47,656 nt of DNA from Gammaproteobacteria bacterium (GTDB lineage Bacteria; Pseudomonadota; Gammaproteobacteria; Thiohalomonadales; Thiohalomonadaceae), in NCBI GenBank assembly GCA_026196275.1, contig JAPHTQ010000006.1:1-47656 (forward strand). The letters are read 5' to 3'. Of this stretch, positions 36,216 through 46,006 are shown piece by piece. Every line of letters begins with the position of its first letter. Positions within the stretch are counted from its first letter, which is position 1. The notes under the pieces were generated by a model. The model had not been told where the DNA came from, did not search any database, and saw only the letters and a list, made by a program, of their open reading frames with translations. The position numbers and the translations under genes are program-made.

Positions 36216-36476
36216 CTAGAAATTGTGATTCGGCCCCGTTTCAGCAACGGGCTGATCGGCAAAGTTCACGCGCACATTACGCGCCGGAACAATGGTGGAG
36301 ATAGCATGTTTGTAAACCATCTGGCTGACGGAGTTTTTCAGCAAAACGACGAACTGGTCGAAAGACTCCACCTGGCCCTGCAATTTGATGCCGTTGACCA
36401 AGTAGATGGATACCGGGATTCGCTCCTTCCTCAGGGCATTCAGAAACGGATCTTGAAGCGCTTGCCCTTTACTCAT
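36216..36476 (-). CDS. hfq: RNA chaperone Hfq
   Basis: A hexameric Sm-like protein that pairs small RNAs with mRNAs. From ATG 36476 (GGAG eight bases upstream) it has 86 residues. The Sm1 motif ([25 protein letters not shown]) and Sm2 ([10 protein letters not shown]) are intact, as is the N-terminal [15 protein letters not shown]. The C-terminal tail is short (about 16 residues), less than the extended tail of E. coli Hfq. An upstream in-frame extension is not needed. Confidence 0.97.
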   Translation of the reverse strand: MSKGQALQDPFLNALRKERIPVSIYLVNGIKLQGQVESFDQFVVLLKNSVSQMVYKHAISTIVPARNVRVNFADQPVAETGPNHNF

Positions 36477-36688
36477 GTCATCACTCCTTTTGTTATTATG
36501 CGGCGCAACACGCGCACCTAAATTTTTCATAATTCAATATAATCAATTAGTTATGTTATAGATAAGTAGGCCATTGAAACTCAGACGAGCTTTTTAAGTG
36601 CCGCCTCCGACCAGTATACCGCATCACGGCTGGCGCCACATTCAGCTTCTCGCCCGAAGGGAGAGGCCCTCAAGAGCGATGCAGTACA
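36477..36688 (-). other. Intergenic region between miaA and hfq
   Basis: About 210 bases. The part next to hfq is AT-rich and probably holds the hfq promoter; TATAAC and TATACT are candidate -10 boxes, but neither has a good -35. A small hairpin CTC-CCC/GGG-GAG lies near 36650. Confidence 0.3.
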
Positions 36689-37642
36689 CTAGTTTATGGC
36701 GTTATCATCCAAAAATTTCAACACTTTTTCCACTAACCTGTCGTCAAATGTAGCAAACCACTGCAAATCCTGCTCGCTGCGCAGCCAGGTGAACTGGCGC
36801 TTGGCCAACTGACGGGTCGCCACAATCCCCTTCTCAGACATCGCCTCACGAGAAAGTTCCCCTGCCAGGTATTGCCATACCTGTCGGTAGCCGACACAAC
36901 GGATGGAGGGCAGTTGCGGCCCCAAATCCCCCCGCTGGTAGAGCGCCTCAACCTCCTCCACCAGCCCCTGCTGCAACATCCGTTCGAAGCGCAGGGCGAT
37001 ACGCCGATGTAACTCGGCCCGATCATCCGGTGCCACCACCATCTTGACCAGGCGGTAGGGCACGCCCCCAGCCTGCTGCAGCTGCCACAACTCGCTCAGC
37101 GGGCGCCCGGAGAGTTCATAGACCTCCAATGCCCGCTGCAGACGCTGCGGGTCGTTAGGGTGAATACGCTGTGCCGAGATCGGATCAACCTCGGCCAGGC
37201 GCTCATGCAATGCCTGCCAGCCCCGTTCCTGCGCCTCGGCCCCAAGCCGCGCCCGCACCAGGGGATCTGCCTCAGGCAGGCTCGCCAGGCCCTGTTGCAA
37301 CGCCCGATAATAGAGCATGGTACCGCCCACCAGCAGCGGGATCCGTCCGCTGGCGGTGATCTGCGCCATCTGCTGCAACGCATCCTCGCGGAAGCGTGCC
37401 GCGGAGTAAGCCTCGGCCGGATCGAGAATATCGATCAGCCGGTGTGGCGCCTCGGCCAGAATCTCCGCTTCGGGCTTAGCGGTACCGATATCCATGCCAC
37501 GAAAGACCATCGCCGAGTCGACGCTGATGATCTCCACCGGCAGACGCCGAACCAGCTCCACCGCCAGATCGGTTTTGCCCGAGGCGGTCGGTCCCATCAG
37601 CATAATCGCGGGGGGCAAACGCTCATGCTGTCCCATCTTCAT
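36689..37642 (-). CDS. miaA: tRNA dimethylallyltransferase MiaA
   Basis: Adds the isopentenyl group to A37 of tRNAs reading UNN codons. From ATG 37642 (ATGA overlap with the mutL stop) it has 317 residues, starting [31 protein letters not shown] with the P-loop. Further motifs are [47 protein letters not shown] and [12 protein letters not shown]. The frame extends 11 codons upstream into mutL, but the ATGA overlap gives the natural start. Length is normal. Confidence 0.96.
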   Translation of the reverse strand: MKMGQHERLPPAIMLMGPTASGKTDLAVELVRRLPVEIISVDSAMVFRGMDIGTAKPEAEILAEAPHRLIDILDPAEAYSAARFREDALQQMAQITASGRIPLLVGGTMLYYRALQQGLASLPEADPLVRARLGAEAQERGWQALHERLAEVDPISAQRIHPNDPQRLQRALEVYELSGRPLSELWQLQQAGGVPYRLVKMVVAPDDRAELHRRIALRFERMLQQGLVEEVEALYQRGDLGPQLPSIRCVGYRQVWQYLAGELSREAMSEKGIVATRQLAKRQFTWLRSEQDLQWFATFDDRLVEKVLKFLDDNAIN

Positions 37643-39399
37643 CCCTGTGACCCTGAGCCGTGAACGGCAAACCACTGCTGCAATTGAGCCAGAGAGAGCA
37701 TCTGCCAGAACTCGGTACCATGCTGCGGCAGCTCCTCCACCTGGCGCAGCAGACGATCCGCCTCAGCCAGGGCGGTGATCGGCGCCGCGGCCAGCGCTTG
37801 GCTCACCACAGCATCGCGCAGCCCCGCTGAGATTGTCGTCGGCTCCCTCCCCTGTTGCCTTAGCTGTGGCAGCAGTTCCTGCAGCAGCGGTTCTACAGCC
37901 ACCCCGCGCAATAATGCCGGAAGAGAACGAATCACCACGGCGTTTTCGCCAAGGCGCTCGATCTCAAAACCCAGGCGGGAGAGCAGCTCATCTGCCGCCA
38001 GCAGGACAGCAACATCGCTATCCGGCAGATTCACGGTCTGCGGGATCAACAGGGGCTGACTGCGCACCTCACCCTCGGCCAGCATCTGCTCAAGATGCTG
38101 GCGCAACAGGTGGCGGCGGGCTCTCTCCAGGTCGAGTAAAAGGGGTCCGTCGGCGGACTCGGCAAGCAGGTAGCGACGATGGAGGATCGCTCGCGCCCTG
38201 CCAAGCGGCGGTTCCTGCTCCGGCTGCGCACGGGCCACTGCATGGGCGGCCTGGCGGTAGAAAGACTGCTGTTCAGCAATTCGCTGCGGGGCATGGGAGG
38301 TACCCGGGGAGCGCCGAATTGCTGGCGCTGTCGAGCCGGTACGCACCGGCTCCCCCTGCATAGACTCCGGAACGGGCATGGTCCCGACAGCGACCTCCCC
38401 CGACAGGGCGTCGGCCAGGGCGCGGATAATAAAATCATGCACCAGACGTGACTCGCGAAACCGTACCTCATGTTTGGTGGGGTGAACATTGACATCCACC
38501 TGGCGCGGATCGAGCTCCAGAAAAAGAACATAGGCGGGATGGCGACCTGGCTCCAGCGCTGCCTGGTGGGCCTGGCGTATCGCATGGTTGATCAGCTTGT
38601 CACGGATAACACGGCCATTGAGATAGAAGTACTGGCTGTCGCTCTGGCTGCGTGACCCCTCGGGCCGTGCCAGCCAGCCCCACAGACGCATCCCCGCCGC
38701 CTCAAACTGCAGTTGCACAGCCTGCTGCATGAAGCGGCGCCCCAGCACCTCCGCCACCCGACGGGCCTGTTGGGCTTCATCCACAGCCTGACGCAAGCGA
38801 AGCGATTGGCGGCCATTGTGCAACAGGGTAAAACCGATATCGAAACGACTCAGTGCCAGCCGCCGGAGCAACGCCTCGATCTGCAGAAACTCGGTACGCT
38901 CGGTGCGCAGGAACTTGCGCCGCGCCGGCGTGTTGTAAAACAGCTCGCGCACTTCAACGAAAGTGCCCCCGGGCAGCGGACTGGGCAACAGCTCTCCGGC
39001 GCTGACACCATCACTTGCCAGCTCCCAGCCCTGTTCGGCGCCACGGAGACGGCTGGCCAGTCTGAAACGGCTGACCGAGGCGATACTGGCCAGCGCCTCC
39101 CCACGAAATCCCAGACTGGCGATCTGCTCCAGCTCCTGCTGGCTGTAGACCTTGCTGGTGGCATGGGGCGCCATAGCCAGTTTCAGATCATCCCGATGGA
39201 TCCCCCGGCCGTTATCCACCACCCGTATCAGCCGAGCACCCCCCTGTTCCACCTCCAGTTCGATCTGATCGGCGCCGGCATCGATACTGTTCTCCAGCAA
39301 CTCCTTGACCACGGAGGCGGGCCGCTCTACCACCTCACCGGCGGCGATCTGGTTGGCCAATTGAACGGGAAGAGACTGAATGCGTCGATGCACGGGCAA
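37639..39399 (-). CDS. mutL: DNA mismatch repair protein MutL
   Basis: Links MutS mismatch recognition to downstream repair. The 586-residue protein has the GHKL ATPase half: [42 protein letters not shown] and [11 protein letters not shown]. The C-terminal domain (about 390-586) contains [29 protein letters not shown]. At the place where nicking MutL proteins have DQHAxxE, it reads LDLERARRH, so the endonuclease site is missing, as in E. coli, and MutH would do the nicking. The start is TTG 39399 or GTG 39393; both are non-ATG and lack a clear ribosome-binding site. Confidence 0.96.
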   Translation of the reverse strand: MPVHRRIQSLPVQLANQIAAGEVVERPASVVKELLENSIDAGADQIELEVEQGGARLIRVVDNGRGIHRDDLKLAMAPHATSKVYSQQELEQIASLGFRGEALASIASVSRFRLASRLRGAEQGWELASDGVSAGELLPSPLPGGTFVEVRELFYNTPARRKFLRTERTEFLQIEALLRRLALSRFDIGFTLLHNGRQSLRLRQAVDEAQQARRVAEVLGRRFMQQAVQLQFEAAGMRLWGWLARPEGSRSQSDSQYFYLNGRVIRDKLINHAIRQAHQAALEPGRHPAYVLFLELDPRQVDVNVHPTKHEVRFRESRLVHDFIIRALADALSGEVAVGTMPVPESMQGEPVRTGSTAPAIRRSPGTSHAPQRIAEQQSFYRQAAHAVARAQPEQEPPLGRARAILHRRYLLAESADGPLLLDLERARRHLLRQHLEQMLAEGEVRSQPLLIPQTVNLPDSDVAVLLAADELLSRLGFEIERLGENAVVIRSLPALLRGVAVEPLLQELLPQLRQQGREPTTISAGLRDAVVSQALAAAPITALAEADRLLRQVEELPQHGTEFWQMLSLAQLQQWFAVHGSGSQG

Positions 39400-39459
39400 G
39401 ATAACCGGTTGAACTTTAGCCGGTTAGCTTAACAAAAGCGGGGGGGAAGATCAGGTTCA

Positions 39460-39520
39460 GGGTTTATGTCCAGGATGGACGGTATACCGCGGGCGCATGA
39501 ATGCGCAGGAGCGGTGCAAG
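39460..39520. repeat. Paired-hairpin dispersed repeat, copy 2, between amiC and mutL
   Basis: GTCCA-GGA-TGGAC (39468-39480, then GGT) and GCGCAT-GA-ATGCGC (39493-39506), the latter followed by AGGAGCGGTGC (39507-39517). The same two-hairpin order and trailing block appear at 29332-29433. Confidence 0.55.
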
Positions 39521-39522
39521 GT

Positions 39523-40830
39523 TCAACTATCGCTGGGAATCCGCAGTATCTGCCCGACCCGCAGTTGGCTGCTGCGCAAGCCGTTATGGCTTTTCAGTGA
39601 GTCCATACTCACCTGGTAGTGGCGGGCGATCCCCGAAAGCGTGTCGCCACGGGCGATGATATGCCGGCGCCTGGCCTGGGCCAGAACGGTTCCCGGCGGC
39701 GGGTTTTCGATGAAGTAACTGCGAAGCCCCGACAACATGGCGGTGGCCAGGCGATGTTGATGGCTGGCACTGCGCAGTTTGCGCTCCTCTGCCGGATTGG
39801 AGATAAACGCGGTCTCGACCAGGATGGATGGCATATCCGGGGCCTTCAGCACCCGGAAGCCGGCCTGCTCAACCCGCCGCTTGTGCACCTTGCCCAACCC
39901 CTTGAGGCCGGTGAGTACCCGTGCTCCAACATCGGTACTCGCCTCGATGGTTGCGGTCTGCGAGAGGTCCAGCAGCACCGAGGCGAGCAGGTCATCCTTG
40001 TCCTCCAGCGAAACACCGCCGATAAGGTCGGAATCGTTCTCTTTCTCCGCCAGCAGTCGCGCCTGCTCACTGGTGGCACCGTGTGGCGATAACGTATAGA
40101 CCGATGAGCCGCTGGCACGATGGTCACGGAACGAGTCGGCGTGGATAGAGACCAGCAGGTCCGCCTTGAACTTGCGTGCCAGCGCCACCCGCTGGCTCAA
40201 ACCGATATAGTAATCCCCATCGCGAATCATCACCGGCCTGAAACCAGGTTCTCTCTGCAGCAACGAATGGAGCTTTTGTGCAATCGCCAGTACCACATCC
40301 TTTTCACGGGTGCGCCCCGGCCCGATGGCGCCCGGATCCTCCCCGCCATGTCCGGCATCGATAGCAACAACGATCTCCCGGGCCTTTGCCTGCGGTGCGC
40401 TGCTGTAACGGGATGTTTTCTTCTCCTGCACCGATTTGTCGCTGTGATTAAGGTCGATCACAAGACGGTGGCCATACTCTTCGTTGGGCCGCAGGATAAA
40501 ACTTTTCGGCTGCACCGCCTCATTCAGGTCCAGCACCACGCGCAGATCATGCTTGGCATGTTTGCCGCTGCGAATGCCTTTGAGTACACCCTGTCCGTCG
40601 ACCAGTTTGTCGGTATCGGCTTTCAGCTGCGCGCTCTTGATGTCAATGACGATGCGATCGGGGTTTTCCAGGGTGAACAGGGAGTGTTCGACCTGTTCGC
40701 TGGTGTCGAAGACTACCCGGGTATTATCCGGTGCGGGCCACATGCGGACTCCGTTAATCTCGCTCTGGGCCTGGGCCAGAACGGAAAAAAAGAGCAGCAA
40801 CAGGGGGGCTAGCTGTCTGTAGATGGACAT
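39523..40830 (-). CDS. amiC: N-acetylmuramoyl-L-alanine amidase, AmiC/AmiB type with LysM
   Basis: Cleaves the amide bond between MurNAc and the stem peptide to split daughter-cell septa. From ATG 40830 (GGAG eight bases upstream) the 435-residue protein has a signal peptide (LAPLLLLFFSVLAQA), an AMIN domain (INGVRMWPAPDNTRVVFDTSE), amidase_3 with zinc-ligand regions DAGHGGEDPGAIG and VSIHADSF and the catalytic VETAFISNP region, and a C-terminal LysM (ARGDTLSGIARHYQVSMDSL). The LysM makes it resemble E. coli AmiB in position and AmiC in AMIN layout; either name could fit. A TATAAT promoter precedes it. Confidence 0.92.
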   Translation of the reverse strand: MSIYRQLAPLLLLFFSVLAQAQSEINGVRMWPAPDNTRVVFDTSEQVEHSLFTLENPDRIVIDIKSAQLKADTDKLVDGQGVLKGIRSGKHAKHDLRVVLDLNEAVQPKSFILRPNEEYGHRLVIDLNHSDKSVQEKKTSRYSSAPQAKAREIVVAIDAGHGGEDPGAIGPGRTREKDVVLAIAQKLHSLLQREPGFRPVMIRDGDYYIGLSQRVALARKFKADLLVSIHADSFRDHRASGSSVYTLSPHGATSEQARLLAEKENDSDLIGGVSLEDKDDLLASVLLDLSQTATIEASTDVGARVLTGLKGLGKVHKRRVEQAGFRVLKAPDMPSILVETAFISNPAEERKLRSASHQHRLATAMLSGLRSYFIENPPPGTVLAQARRRHIIARGDTLSGIARHYQVSMDSLKSHNGLRSSQLRVGQILRIPSDS

Positions 40831-40908
40831 CCCGATGCTCCTATCCTCTCACCAGAGAAAGACTTATTTTCTTTTTATTCATGTAGTTATGGATGCTACC
40901 TGCTATAA

Positions 40909-40938
40909 ATTATAGCTTTCATCTCTAACTTTAAACAA
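40909..40938 (-). promoter_or_regulatory. Candidate promoter for amiC
   Basis: Minus strand: -35 TTGTTT (40933-40938), 18-bp spacer, consensus -10 TATAAT (40909-40914). It lies in the AT-rich 120-base gap between tsaE and amiC. Confidence 0.65.
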
Positions 40939-40951
40939 AATAGAAAAAAAT

Positions 40952-41440
40952 TCAAGGCTTTATCTTGCGCTCAAAGTGAGCAGCAACACACTCACGGATC
41001 CCCTCGGCGGCATCACCAAGAGCAGAGATCCTCACTTCCCGCCCATCCCCGTGGTAGAGCAGGGTAACCTCCAGCGAGGGGGATGGCAGCAGCGGAGCTC
41101 CCTGTTGCGGCCACTCGATCAGGGCCAGCGAGTCACCATCGAAATAGTCGCGAATACCCAGGTATTCCAGCTCCTCCGGATCACCCAGGCGATAGAGATC
41201 AAAGTGGTAGACCCTGTGCGCGCCAAGCTCATAAGGCTCGACCAGGGTGTAGGTGGGACTCTTGACCGCCCCCCGATGTCCCAGCGCATGCAGGAACCCC
41301 CGCACCAGGGTAGTCTTGCCGGCGCCCAGGTCACCGTACAGATAGACAACGGTGCCGCCGCTACAGCAACGGGCCAGCGCGGCACCGAAGGACTCGGTGG
41401 CCTCGCTATCCTCCAGCAGGAATGACAACACCGGTGGCAT
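40952..41440 (-). CDS. tsaE: tRNA threonylcarbamoyladenosine biosynthesis ATPase TsaE
   Basis: The ATPase that works with TsaB, TsaD and TsaC to make t6A37 in ANN-reading tRNAs. The 162-residue protein (from ATG 41440; a GTG one codon earlier is possible) has Walker [28 protein letters not shown], the HFDLYRL region and a conserved [10 protein letters not shown]. It starts a few bases after the nnr stop. Confidence 0.94.
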   Translation of the reverse strand: MPPVLSFLLEDSEATESFGAALARCCSGGTVVYLYGDLGAGKTTLVRGFLHALGHRGAVKSPTYTLVEPYELGAHRVYHFDLYRLGDPEELEYLGIRDYFDGDSLALIEWPQQGAPLLPSPSLEVTLLYHGDGREVRISALGDAAEGIRECVAAHFERKIKP

Positions 41441-41446
41441 CACGTC

Positions 41447-42925
41447 TCAGGGATTAACCAGCCGCCGTAGCGGCCTGAACAGATCACTGGCCAGCATGCC
41501 CCGCTCCCCCTTTTCCGTCGCTGCATCCCCGGCCGCGCCATGCAGCGCCACACCAAGACGTGCCGCCTGCTGCAGTCCCATCCCCTGGGCAATAAGGGCG
41601 GCGATCACTCCGGTGAGCAGATCGCCCATGCCGCCGCAGGCCATTCCGGGATTGCCCTCACTGCACAGAGCGATCTCGCCATCGTCGCCGAGCACCAGGC
41701 TGCCGCATCCCTTGAGTACAATCACACCACCGTAACTGGCCTCCAGCGAGGCGATGGCGCTGAAACGATCCTGCTGCACCTCAGCGGCGCTGCAGCCAAG
41801 CATGCGCGCCGCCTCACCCGGGTGGGGGCTAAGCACCCACTTGTCGTGGCGCATCGGCTCATCGGCCAGTAGATTGAGCGCATCGGCATCGAGCACCAGC
41901 GGCAAAGGGCTCTCCAGGATCCGCCCCAGCATGGCACGACCCCAGGCCTCCTGTCCCAGCCCCGGTCCAACCGCCACCACCGTCGCCTGTTGCAACAGCG
42001 GATTAAGTTGTTCGGGACTCTCTACACCGTGGCACATCAACTCCGGGCGGGTGGCCCCGATCCGGCTGGCATGGCTGCTGCGCGTGGCAACTGAAACCAG
42101 ACCGGCGCCACAGCGGGCGGCCGCTTCCCCGGCCATTCGCGCCGCCCCGGCCAGACCCTGTTCACCGCCGACAATCAGTACGTGACCGTGCTCCCCCTTG
42201 TGGCTGTTTTTCCGCCGCGGTGCAAGCTGCGGTGCAAGTAGCGGATAATCGATCCGTTTGGCCTGTACCGGAATATGGCCATATACCTCCTCCGGCAGGT
42301 TGAGGCTGGAGAAGACCAGCTTGCCGCAGTGATCGGGTCCGTCCGCGGTGAACAGACCGCGCTTCAGCCCGATAACGCTGACCGTCAGATCCGCCCTGAC
42401 GGCACAACCGAGGGCACATCCGGTATCGGCCGAGAGGCCCGAGGGGATGTCAACGGCGACCACCGGTGAATCAATTTCGTTCACCGCCTCGATAGCCTCA
42501 CGCCAAATCCCCTCCGGCGGACCGCTCAGTCCGGTGCCGAGCATGGCATCGACGATCAGCTCAAAACCGTCCAGGCGCTGGCCATCGTAGCCAATCATGG
42601 AGACCGCGGCAGCCACCGCATCCTCATAGGCATGGCGTGCATCGCCCCGCAGGCTCTCCGGCGAGGCGAGCATGTGCACCTCAACCTCAATCCCCGCCTG
42701 TCGTGCCAGCCGGGCGATGACATAACCGTCACCGCCATTGTTGCCGCCGCCACAGAGAATGGCGATCTGCCGCAGCCGCGGCCAGTGTCGGCGGATCTGT
42801 TCCAGCACCGCCTGACCGGCGCTACTCATCAGCGAATAACCGCTAATGCCATAGTAATCGATGGCCAGGCGGTCGAGTTCACGCACCTGTGCGGCGCGAT
42901 AAAGATCATGGGGTAAAGGTCTCAT
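41447..42925 (-). CDS. nnr: Bifunctional NAD(P)HX epimerase/dehydratase
   Basis: Repairs hydrated NAD(P)H: the N-terminal half (YjeF_N, about 1-215) epimerises R- and S-NAD(P)HX, and the C-terminal half (ribokinase-like, about 225-490) dehydrates S-NAD(P)HX with ADP or ATP. Motifs include CGGGNNGGDGYVIARL, VDAMLGTGLSG and VAVDIPSGLSADTG (epimerase), then GHVLIVGGEQGLAGAARMAGEAA, SPHPGEAARMLG and GNPGMACGGMGDLLTG (dehydratase). The start is set at ATG 42925 (MRPLPHDLYRAAQVREL); ATG 42937 is also possible. At 42925 it shares CATG with the divergent queG start. Confidence 0.94.
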   Translation of the reverse strand: MRPLPHDLYRAAQVRELDRLAIDYYGISGYSLMSSAGQAVLEQIRRHWPRLRQIAILCGGGNNGGDGYVIARLARQAGIEVEVHMLASPESLRGDARHAYEDAVAAAVSMIGYDGQRLDGFELIVDAMLGTGLSGPPEGIWREAIEAVNEIDSPVVAVDIPSGLSADTGCALGCAVRADLTVSVIGLKRGLFTADGPDHCGKLVFSSLNLPEEVYGHIPVQAKRIDYPLLAPQLAPRRKNSHKGEHGHVLIVGGEQGLAGAARMAGEAAARCGAGLVSVATRSSHASRIGATRPELMCHGVESPEQLNPLLQQATVVAVGPGLGQEAWGRAMLGRILESPLPLVLDADALNLLADEPMRHDKWVLSPHPGEAARMLGCSAAEVQQDRFSAIASLEASYGGVIVLKGCGSLVLGDDGEIALCSEGNPGMACGGMGDLLTGVIAALIAQGMGLQQAARLGVALHGAAGDAATEKGERGMLASDLFRPLRRLVNP

Positions 42926-44012
42926 GACAGGTATCATAGCGGGTATGGCAAAAACACAGAACCACTTTGACCGCAGCGCACTGGTTGAGCGTATCCGGTA
43001 CTGGGGCCGTGATCTCGGCTTCCAGCAGGTCGGCATCAGCGATACCGTGCTGGAACGTGCCGAACAACAACTACTCGACTGGCTCAAGGCCGGTTATCAC
43101 GGCCAGATGGAGTACATGCAGCGCCACGGCACTAAACGCAGCCGCCCCGCCGAGCTGGAACCCGGCACCATCAGTGTCATCTCGGTGCGAATGGACTACC
43201 TGCCGCCACAAAGCGCTGAACCCTGGTCGGTACTGGGTAACGGCGAGCAGGCCTACATTTCACGCTACGCCCTGGGCCGCGACTACCACAAACTGATGCG
43301 CAAGCGTCTGCAACAACTGGCGGATCGCATTGGCAAAGAGGTTGGGGATTTTGGCTATAGGGTGTTTGTCGACAGCGCCCCGGTGCTGGAAAAACCCCTC
43401 GCGGCCAAGGCCGGGTTGGGCTGGGTCGGCAAACACAGCAACCTGCTGCACCGCGACAGCGGCTCATGGTTTTTTCTCGGCGAGATCTATACCGACCTTC
43501 CCTTGCCCGCCGATCAGCCCGTGGCCGAACACTGCGGCACCTGCCAGGCCTGCATCGACATCTGTCCCACCGCCGCCATCATCGAGCCCTATGTAGTGGA
43601 TGCCAGGCGTTGCATCTCCTATCTGACTATCGAACACAAAGGCAGTATTCCCGAATCACTCCGACCACATCTGGGCAACCGCATCTACGGCTGCGACGAC
43701 TGTCAGCTGGTCTGTCCCTGGAACCGCTTTTCCCGGACCAGCGATGAGAAGGATTATGCCCCTCGGCATGGCCTGGACGCCGCCACCCTTATTGAGCTGT
43801 TCGGCTGGGATGAGGAGACCTTTTTGAAGAAAACCGAGGGCAGCGCCATCCGCCGGATCGGCCACGAGTCCTGGCTGCGCAACATTGCCGTGGCGATGGG
43901 TAATGCACCGCGCAGCGAAGAGTTGATCATCGCTCTGGTGCAGCGACGGCATCACCCTTCGGAGATAGTGCGGGAACATGTCGGCTGGGCTCTGCTCCGC
44001 CAGCAGCAATAA
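42924..44012 (+). CDS. queG: Epoxyqueuosine reductase QueG
   Basis: Reduces epoxyqueuosine to queuosine in tRNA wobble positions, a cobalamin-dependent reaction. The 362-residue protein has RYWGRDLGFQQVGISDT, the corrinoid-enzyme region SRYALGRDYHKLMRKRL, GLGWVGKHSNLLH, and two 4Fe-4S clusters (CGTCQACIDICPTAAI and CDDCQLVCPWNRF). A start at ATG 42945 (MAKTQNHF) is as plausible as 42924 and would leave room for a 5' leader. It diverges from nnr. Confidence 0.95.
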   Translation: MTGIIAGMAKTQNHFDRSALVERIRYWGRDLGFQQVGISDTVLERAEQQLLDWLKAGYHGQMEYMQRHGTKRSRPAELEPGTISVISVRMDYLPPQSAEPWSVLGNGEQAYISRYALGRDYHKLMRKRLQQLADRIGKEVGDFGYRVFVDSAPVLEKPLAAKAGLGWVGKHSNLLHRDSGSWFFLGEIYTDLPLPADQPVAEHCGTCQACIDICPTAAIIEPYVVDARRCISYLTIEHKGSIPESLRPHLGNRIYGCDDCQLVCPWNRFSRTSDEKDYAPRHGLDAATLIELFGWDEETFLKKTEGSAIRRIGHESWLRNIAVAMGNAPRSEELIIALVQRRHHPSEIVREHVGWALLRQQQ

Positions 44013-44086
44013 AGAAAAAGTACGGTGTCTATGACCTGGTTAACCGGGTCAAAAACAGAATTTCGCCACGAGAGTACTCTATCTGG

Positions 44087-44704
44087 TTATCGCCACCTCT
44101 CACGCAACCGCTCGCGATGCATCTTCAGCCACTGCAGGGCGATGATCGGGCTGGCCGAATTGATCTCCCCCTGCTCAAACCACTGCCAGGCCTCGGCAAA
44201 CGGTACCGCACGCACCAGGATATCCTCATCCTCGCTATCCAGACCATGCACACCCCCTGCACCTTCACTCTCCACCCTGCCGCAGTAAAGACTGATGCGC
44301 TCCGAGGTGCCGCCCGGGCTAACCAGATAATCACAGATAAACTCAAGCTCTCCGACCGAGCAACCCGCCTCCTCCTGTGATTCACGGCGCACCACCTCCT
44401 CCGCCAACTCTCCCGGCTCGATCATCCCCGCCACAATCTCCAGCAGCCACGGTCCGCCGGGGGCCTCCAGGGCACCGATGCGAAACTGCTCCAGCACCAC
44501 TACCCGGTCACGATGCGGATCATACAGAAGCACCGCCGCGGCATGCCCACGCTCAAACAGTTCGCGCTCGATCTGGGGGCTCATCCCACCGTTGTACAGA
44601 CGATGGCGCAGCCGATACTTTTCCATACGAAAAAATCCGCGGTAACACTCCTCTCTGTCGAGGATCTCCACCTGTACGCCGGATGGACCACGTTTGTCAC
44701 TCAT
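44087..44704 (-). CDS. nudF: ADP-ribose pyrophosphatase (Nudix)
   Basis: Hydrolyses ADP-ribose to AMP and ribose 5-phosphate. From ATG 44704 (GAGG six bases upstream) it has 205 residues. The Nudix box GMIEPGELAEEVVRRESQEEAG is complete in spacing and residues, with the preceding APGGPWLLEIVA and MEKYRLRHRLYNGGMSPQIERE typical of the NudF subfamily. It faces the divergent mobA across about 120 bases. Confidence 0.92.
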   Translation of the reverse strand: MSDKRGPSGVQVEILDREECYRGFFRMEKYRLRHRLYNGGMSPQIERELFERGHAAAVLLYDPHRDRVVVLEQFRIGALEAPGGPWLLEIVAGMIEPGELAEEVVRRESQEEAGCSVGELEFICDYLVSPGGTSERISLYCGRVESEGAGGVHGLDSEDEDILVRAVPFAEAWQWFEQGEINSASPIIALQWLKMHRERLRERWR

Positions 44705-44822
44705 GTTCACCTCACTCTACGCCTACCCCCATGGTGGCATACAAACAACCGTGGAGGGTGCTAAGATATTCGTTCGCCATATAACCCATACTGTCAAAAC
44801 TTTTCCGATCTGCCAGACAATC

Positions 44823-45422
44823 ATGCCCACAAACAGCGCAACCAGCAGCAGCGTTACCGCCGTGATCCTCGCAGGTGGGGCCGGCCGTCGTATGGCCGGT
44901 CAGGACAAGGGACTGATACCCCTGCAGGGCAAACCACTCATCCACTACGTGTTGGGGCGACTCGCCGGTCAGACCGGGAAGCTGCTCATCAACTGCAACC
45001 GCAACCAGCAGGCCTATGCCCGATTTGGTTATCCGCTGCTGCAGGACAGCATGGCCGGCGGACTGGGCCCCCTCGCCGGATTGCTGGTTGCGCTGGAACA
45101 GAGTGACAGCGAGTTTGTGCTCAGCGTTCCCTGTGACACACCGTACCTGCCTCGCGATCTGATCCCCCGCATGCTGGCGACACTGCAACAGGAGCACGCC
45201 CAGGCCTGCACCGTCAGTGATGGTGAGCGACTGCACCCGGTTATTATGCTCGTTCACCGCGATGCCGCCCCCGGACTCAAACATTATCTTGAGTCCGGGA
45301 AACGCAAGGTGCATGACTGGTATTACAGCGTGGCACACTGCAGCACCGATTTTTCTGACCAACCGCAGGCCTTCGTCAATATCAACACCCCGGACCAGCT
45401 TGAGCAAGCGGAGCAATCATGA
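44823..45422 (+). CDS. mobA: Molybdenum cofactor guanylyltransferase MobA
   Basis: Attaches GMP to molybdopterin-Mo to form the MGD cofactor of DMSO-reductase-family enzymes. The 199-residue protein has VTAVILAGGAGRRMAGQDKGLIPLQGKPLIHYVL at the N-terminus, then SMAGGLGPLAGLL and VPCDTPYLPRDL. ATG 44823 is chosen because the family starts near the ILAGG motif; the frame is open upstream. The stop overlaps the mobB start. Confidence 0.94.
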   Translation: MPTNSATSSSVTAVILAGGAGRRMAGQDKGLIPLQGKPLIHYVLGRLAGQTGKLLINCNRNQQAYARFGYPLLQDSMAGGLGPLAGLLVALEQSDSEFVLSVPCDTPYLPRDLIPRMLATLQQEHAQACTVSDGERLHPVIMLVHRDAAPGLKHYLESGKRKVHDWYYSVAHCSTDFSDQPQAFVNINTPDQLEQAEQS

Positions 45423-46006
45423 GCCATATCCGGCAGAACTTCCCCCGTCCTCTCCTCGGCTTTGTCGCCTACAGTGGCACCGGCAAGACAACGCTGCTGG
45501 AAAAATTGATCCCTGTCCTTAAAGAGCGTGGTCTCCATGTTGCACTGCTCAAACATGCCCACCACGATTTTGATATCGACCAGCCCGGCAAGGACAGCTA
45601 CCGACTGCGCCATGCCGGTGCGGCACAGGTAATGATCGCTTCACACAAGCGCTGGGCACTGATGAATGAGAACCCGAGCAAAGAAAGCGAACCTCAACTC
45701 AGCGAACTGCTGCGGCACTTCGATGCTGAACGGTTTGATCTGCTGCTGGTAGAGGGGTTCAAACACGAGGCCTACCCGAAAATCGAACTACAACGCCAAG
45801 CGCTTGCCAAACCGCCCCTGCACGCCGACGATCCGGACATCATCGCTCTGGTCACCGACAAACCGAACAGCGACGGCACCCTGCCCGAACTGCACATCGA
45901 CCGTCCCGAAGAGATCGCCGAATTCATCCTGCAGTGGCTCGCCCGGCAGCCGCTGCGGAGCACCATCCAAACTGAAACCGTAAACAACAGGAACGATCAT
46001 GACTGA
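45419..46006 (+). CDS. mobB: Molybdopterin-guanine dinucleotide biosynthesis protein MobB
   Basis: A P-loop GTPase-like adaptor that assists MobA. The 195-residue protein has LLGFVAYSGTGKTTLLEKLIP (Walker A), LLKHAHHDFDIDQPGKDSYRLRHAGA and LLLVEGFKHEAYPKIEL. The start overlaps the mobA stop (ATGA) and the stop overlaps the moeA start by eight bases, so the three genes look translationally coupled. Confidence 0.94.
   Translation: MSHIRQNFPRPLLGFVAYSGTGKTTLLEKLIPVLKERGLHVALLKHAHHDFDIDQPGKDSYRLRHAGAAQVMIASHKRWALMNENPSKESEPQLSELLRHFDAERFDLLLVEGFKHEAYPKIELQRQALAKPPLHADDPDIIALVTDKPNSDGTLPELHIDRPEEIAEFILQWLARQPLRSTIQTETVNNRNDHD

Noticed and set aside
44033-44050. Hairpin GACCTGG/CCGGGTC between queG and nudF as a terminator
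   Set aside because: The stem is real (7 bp, TTAA loop) but no T-run follows closely on either strand.
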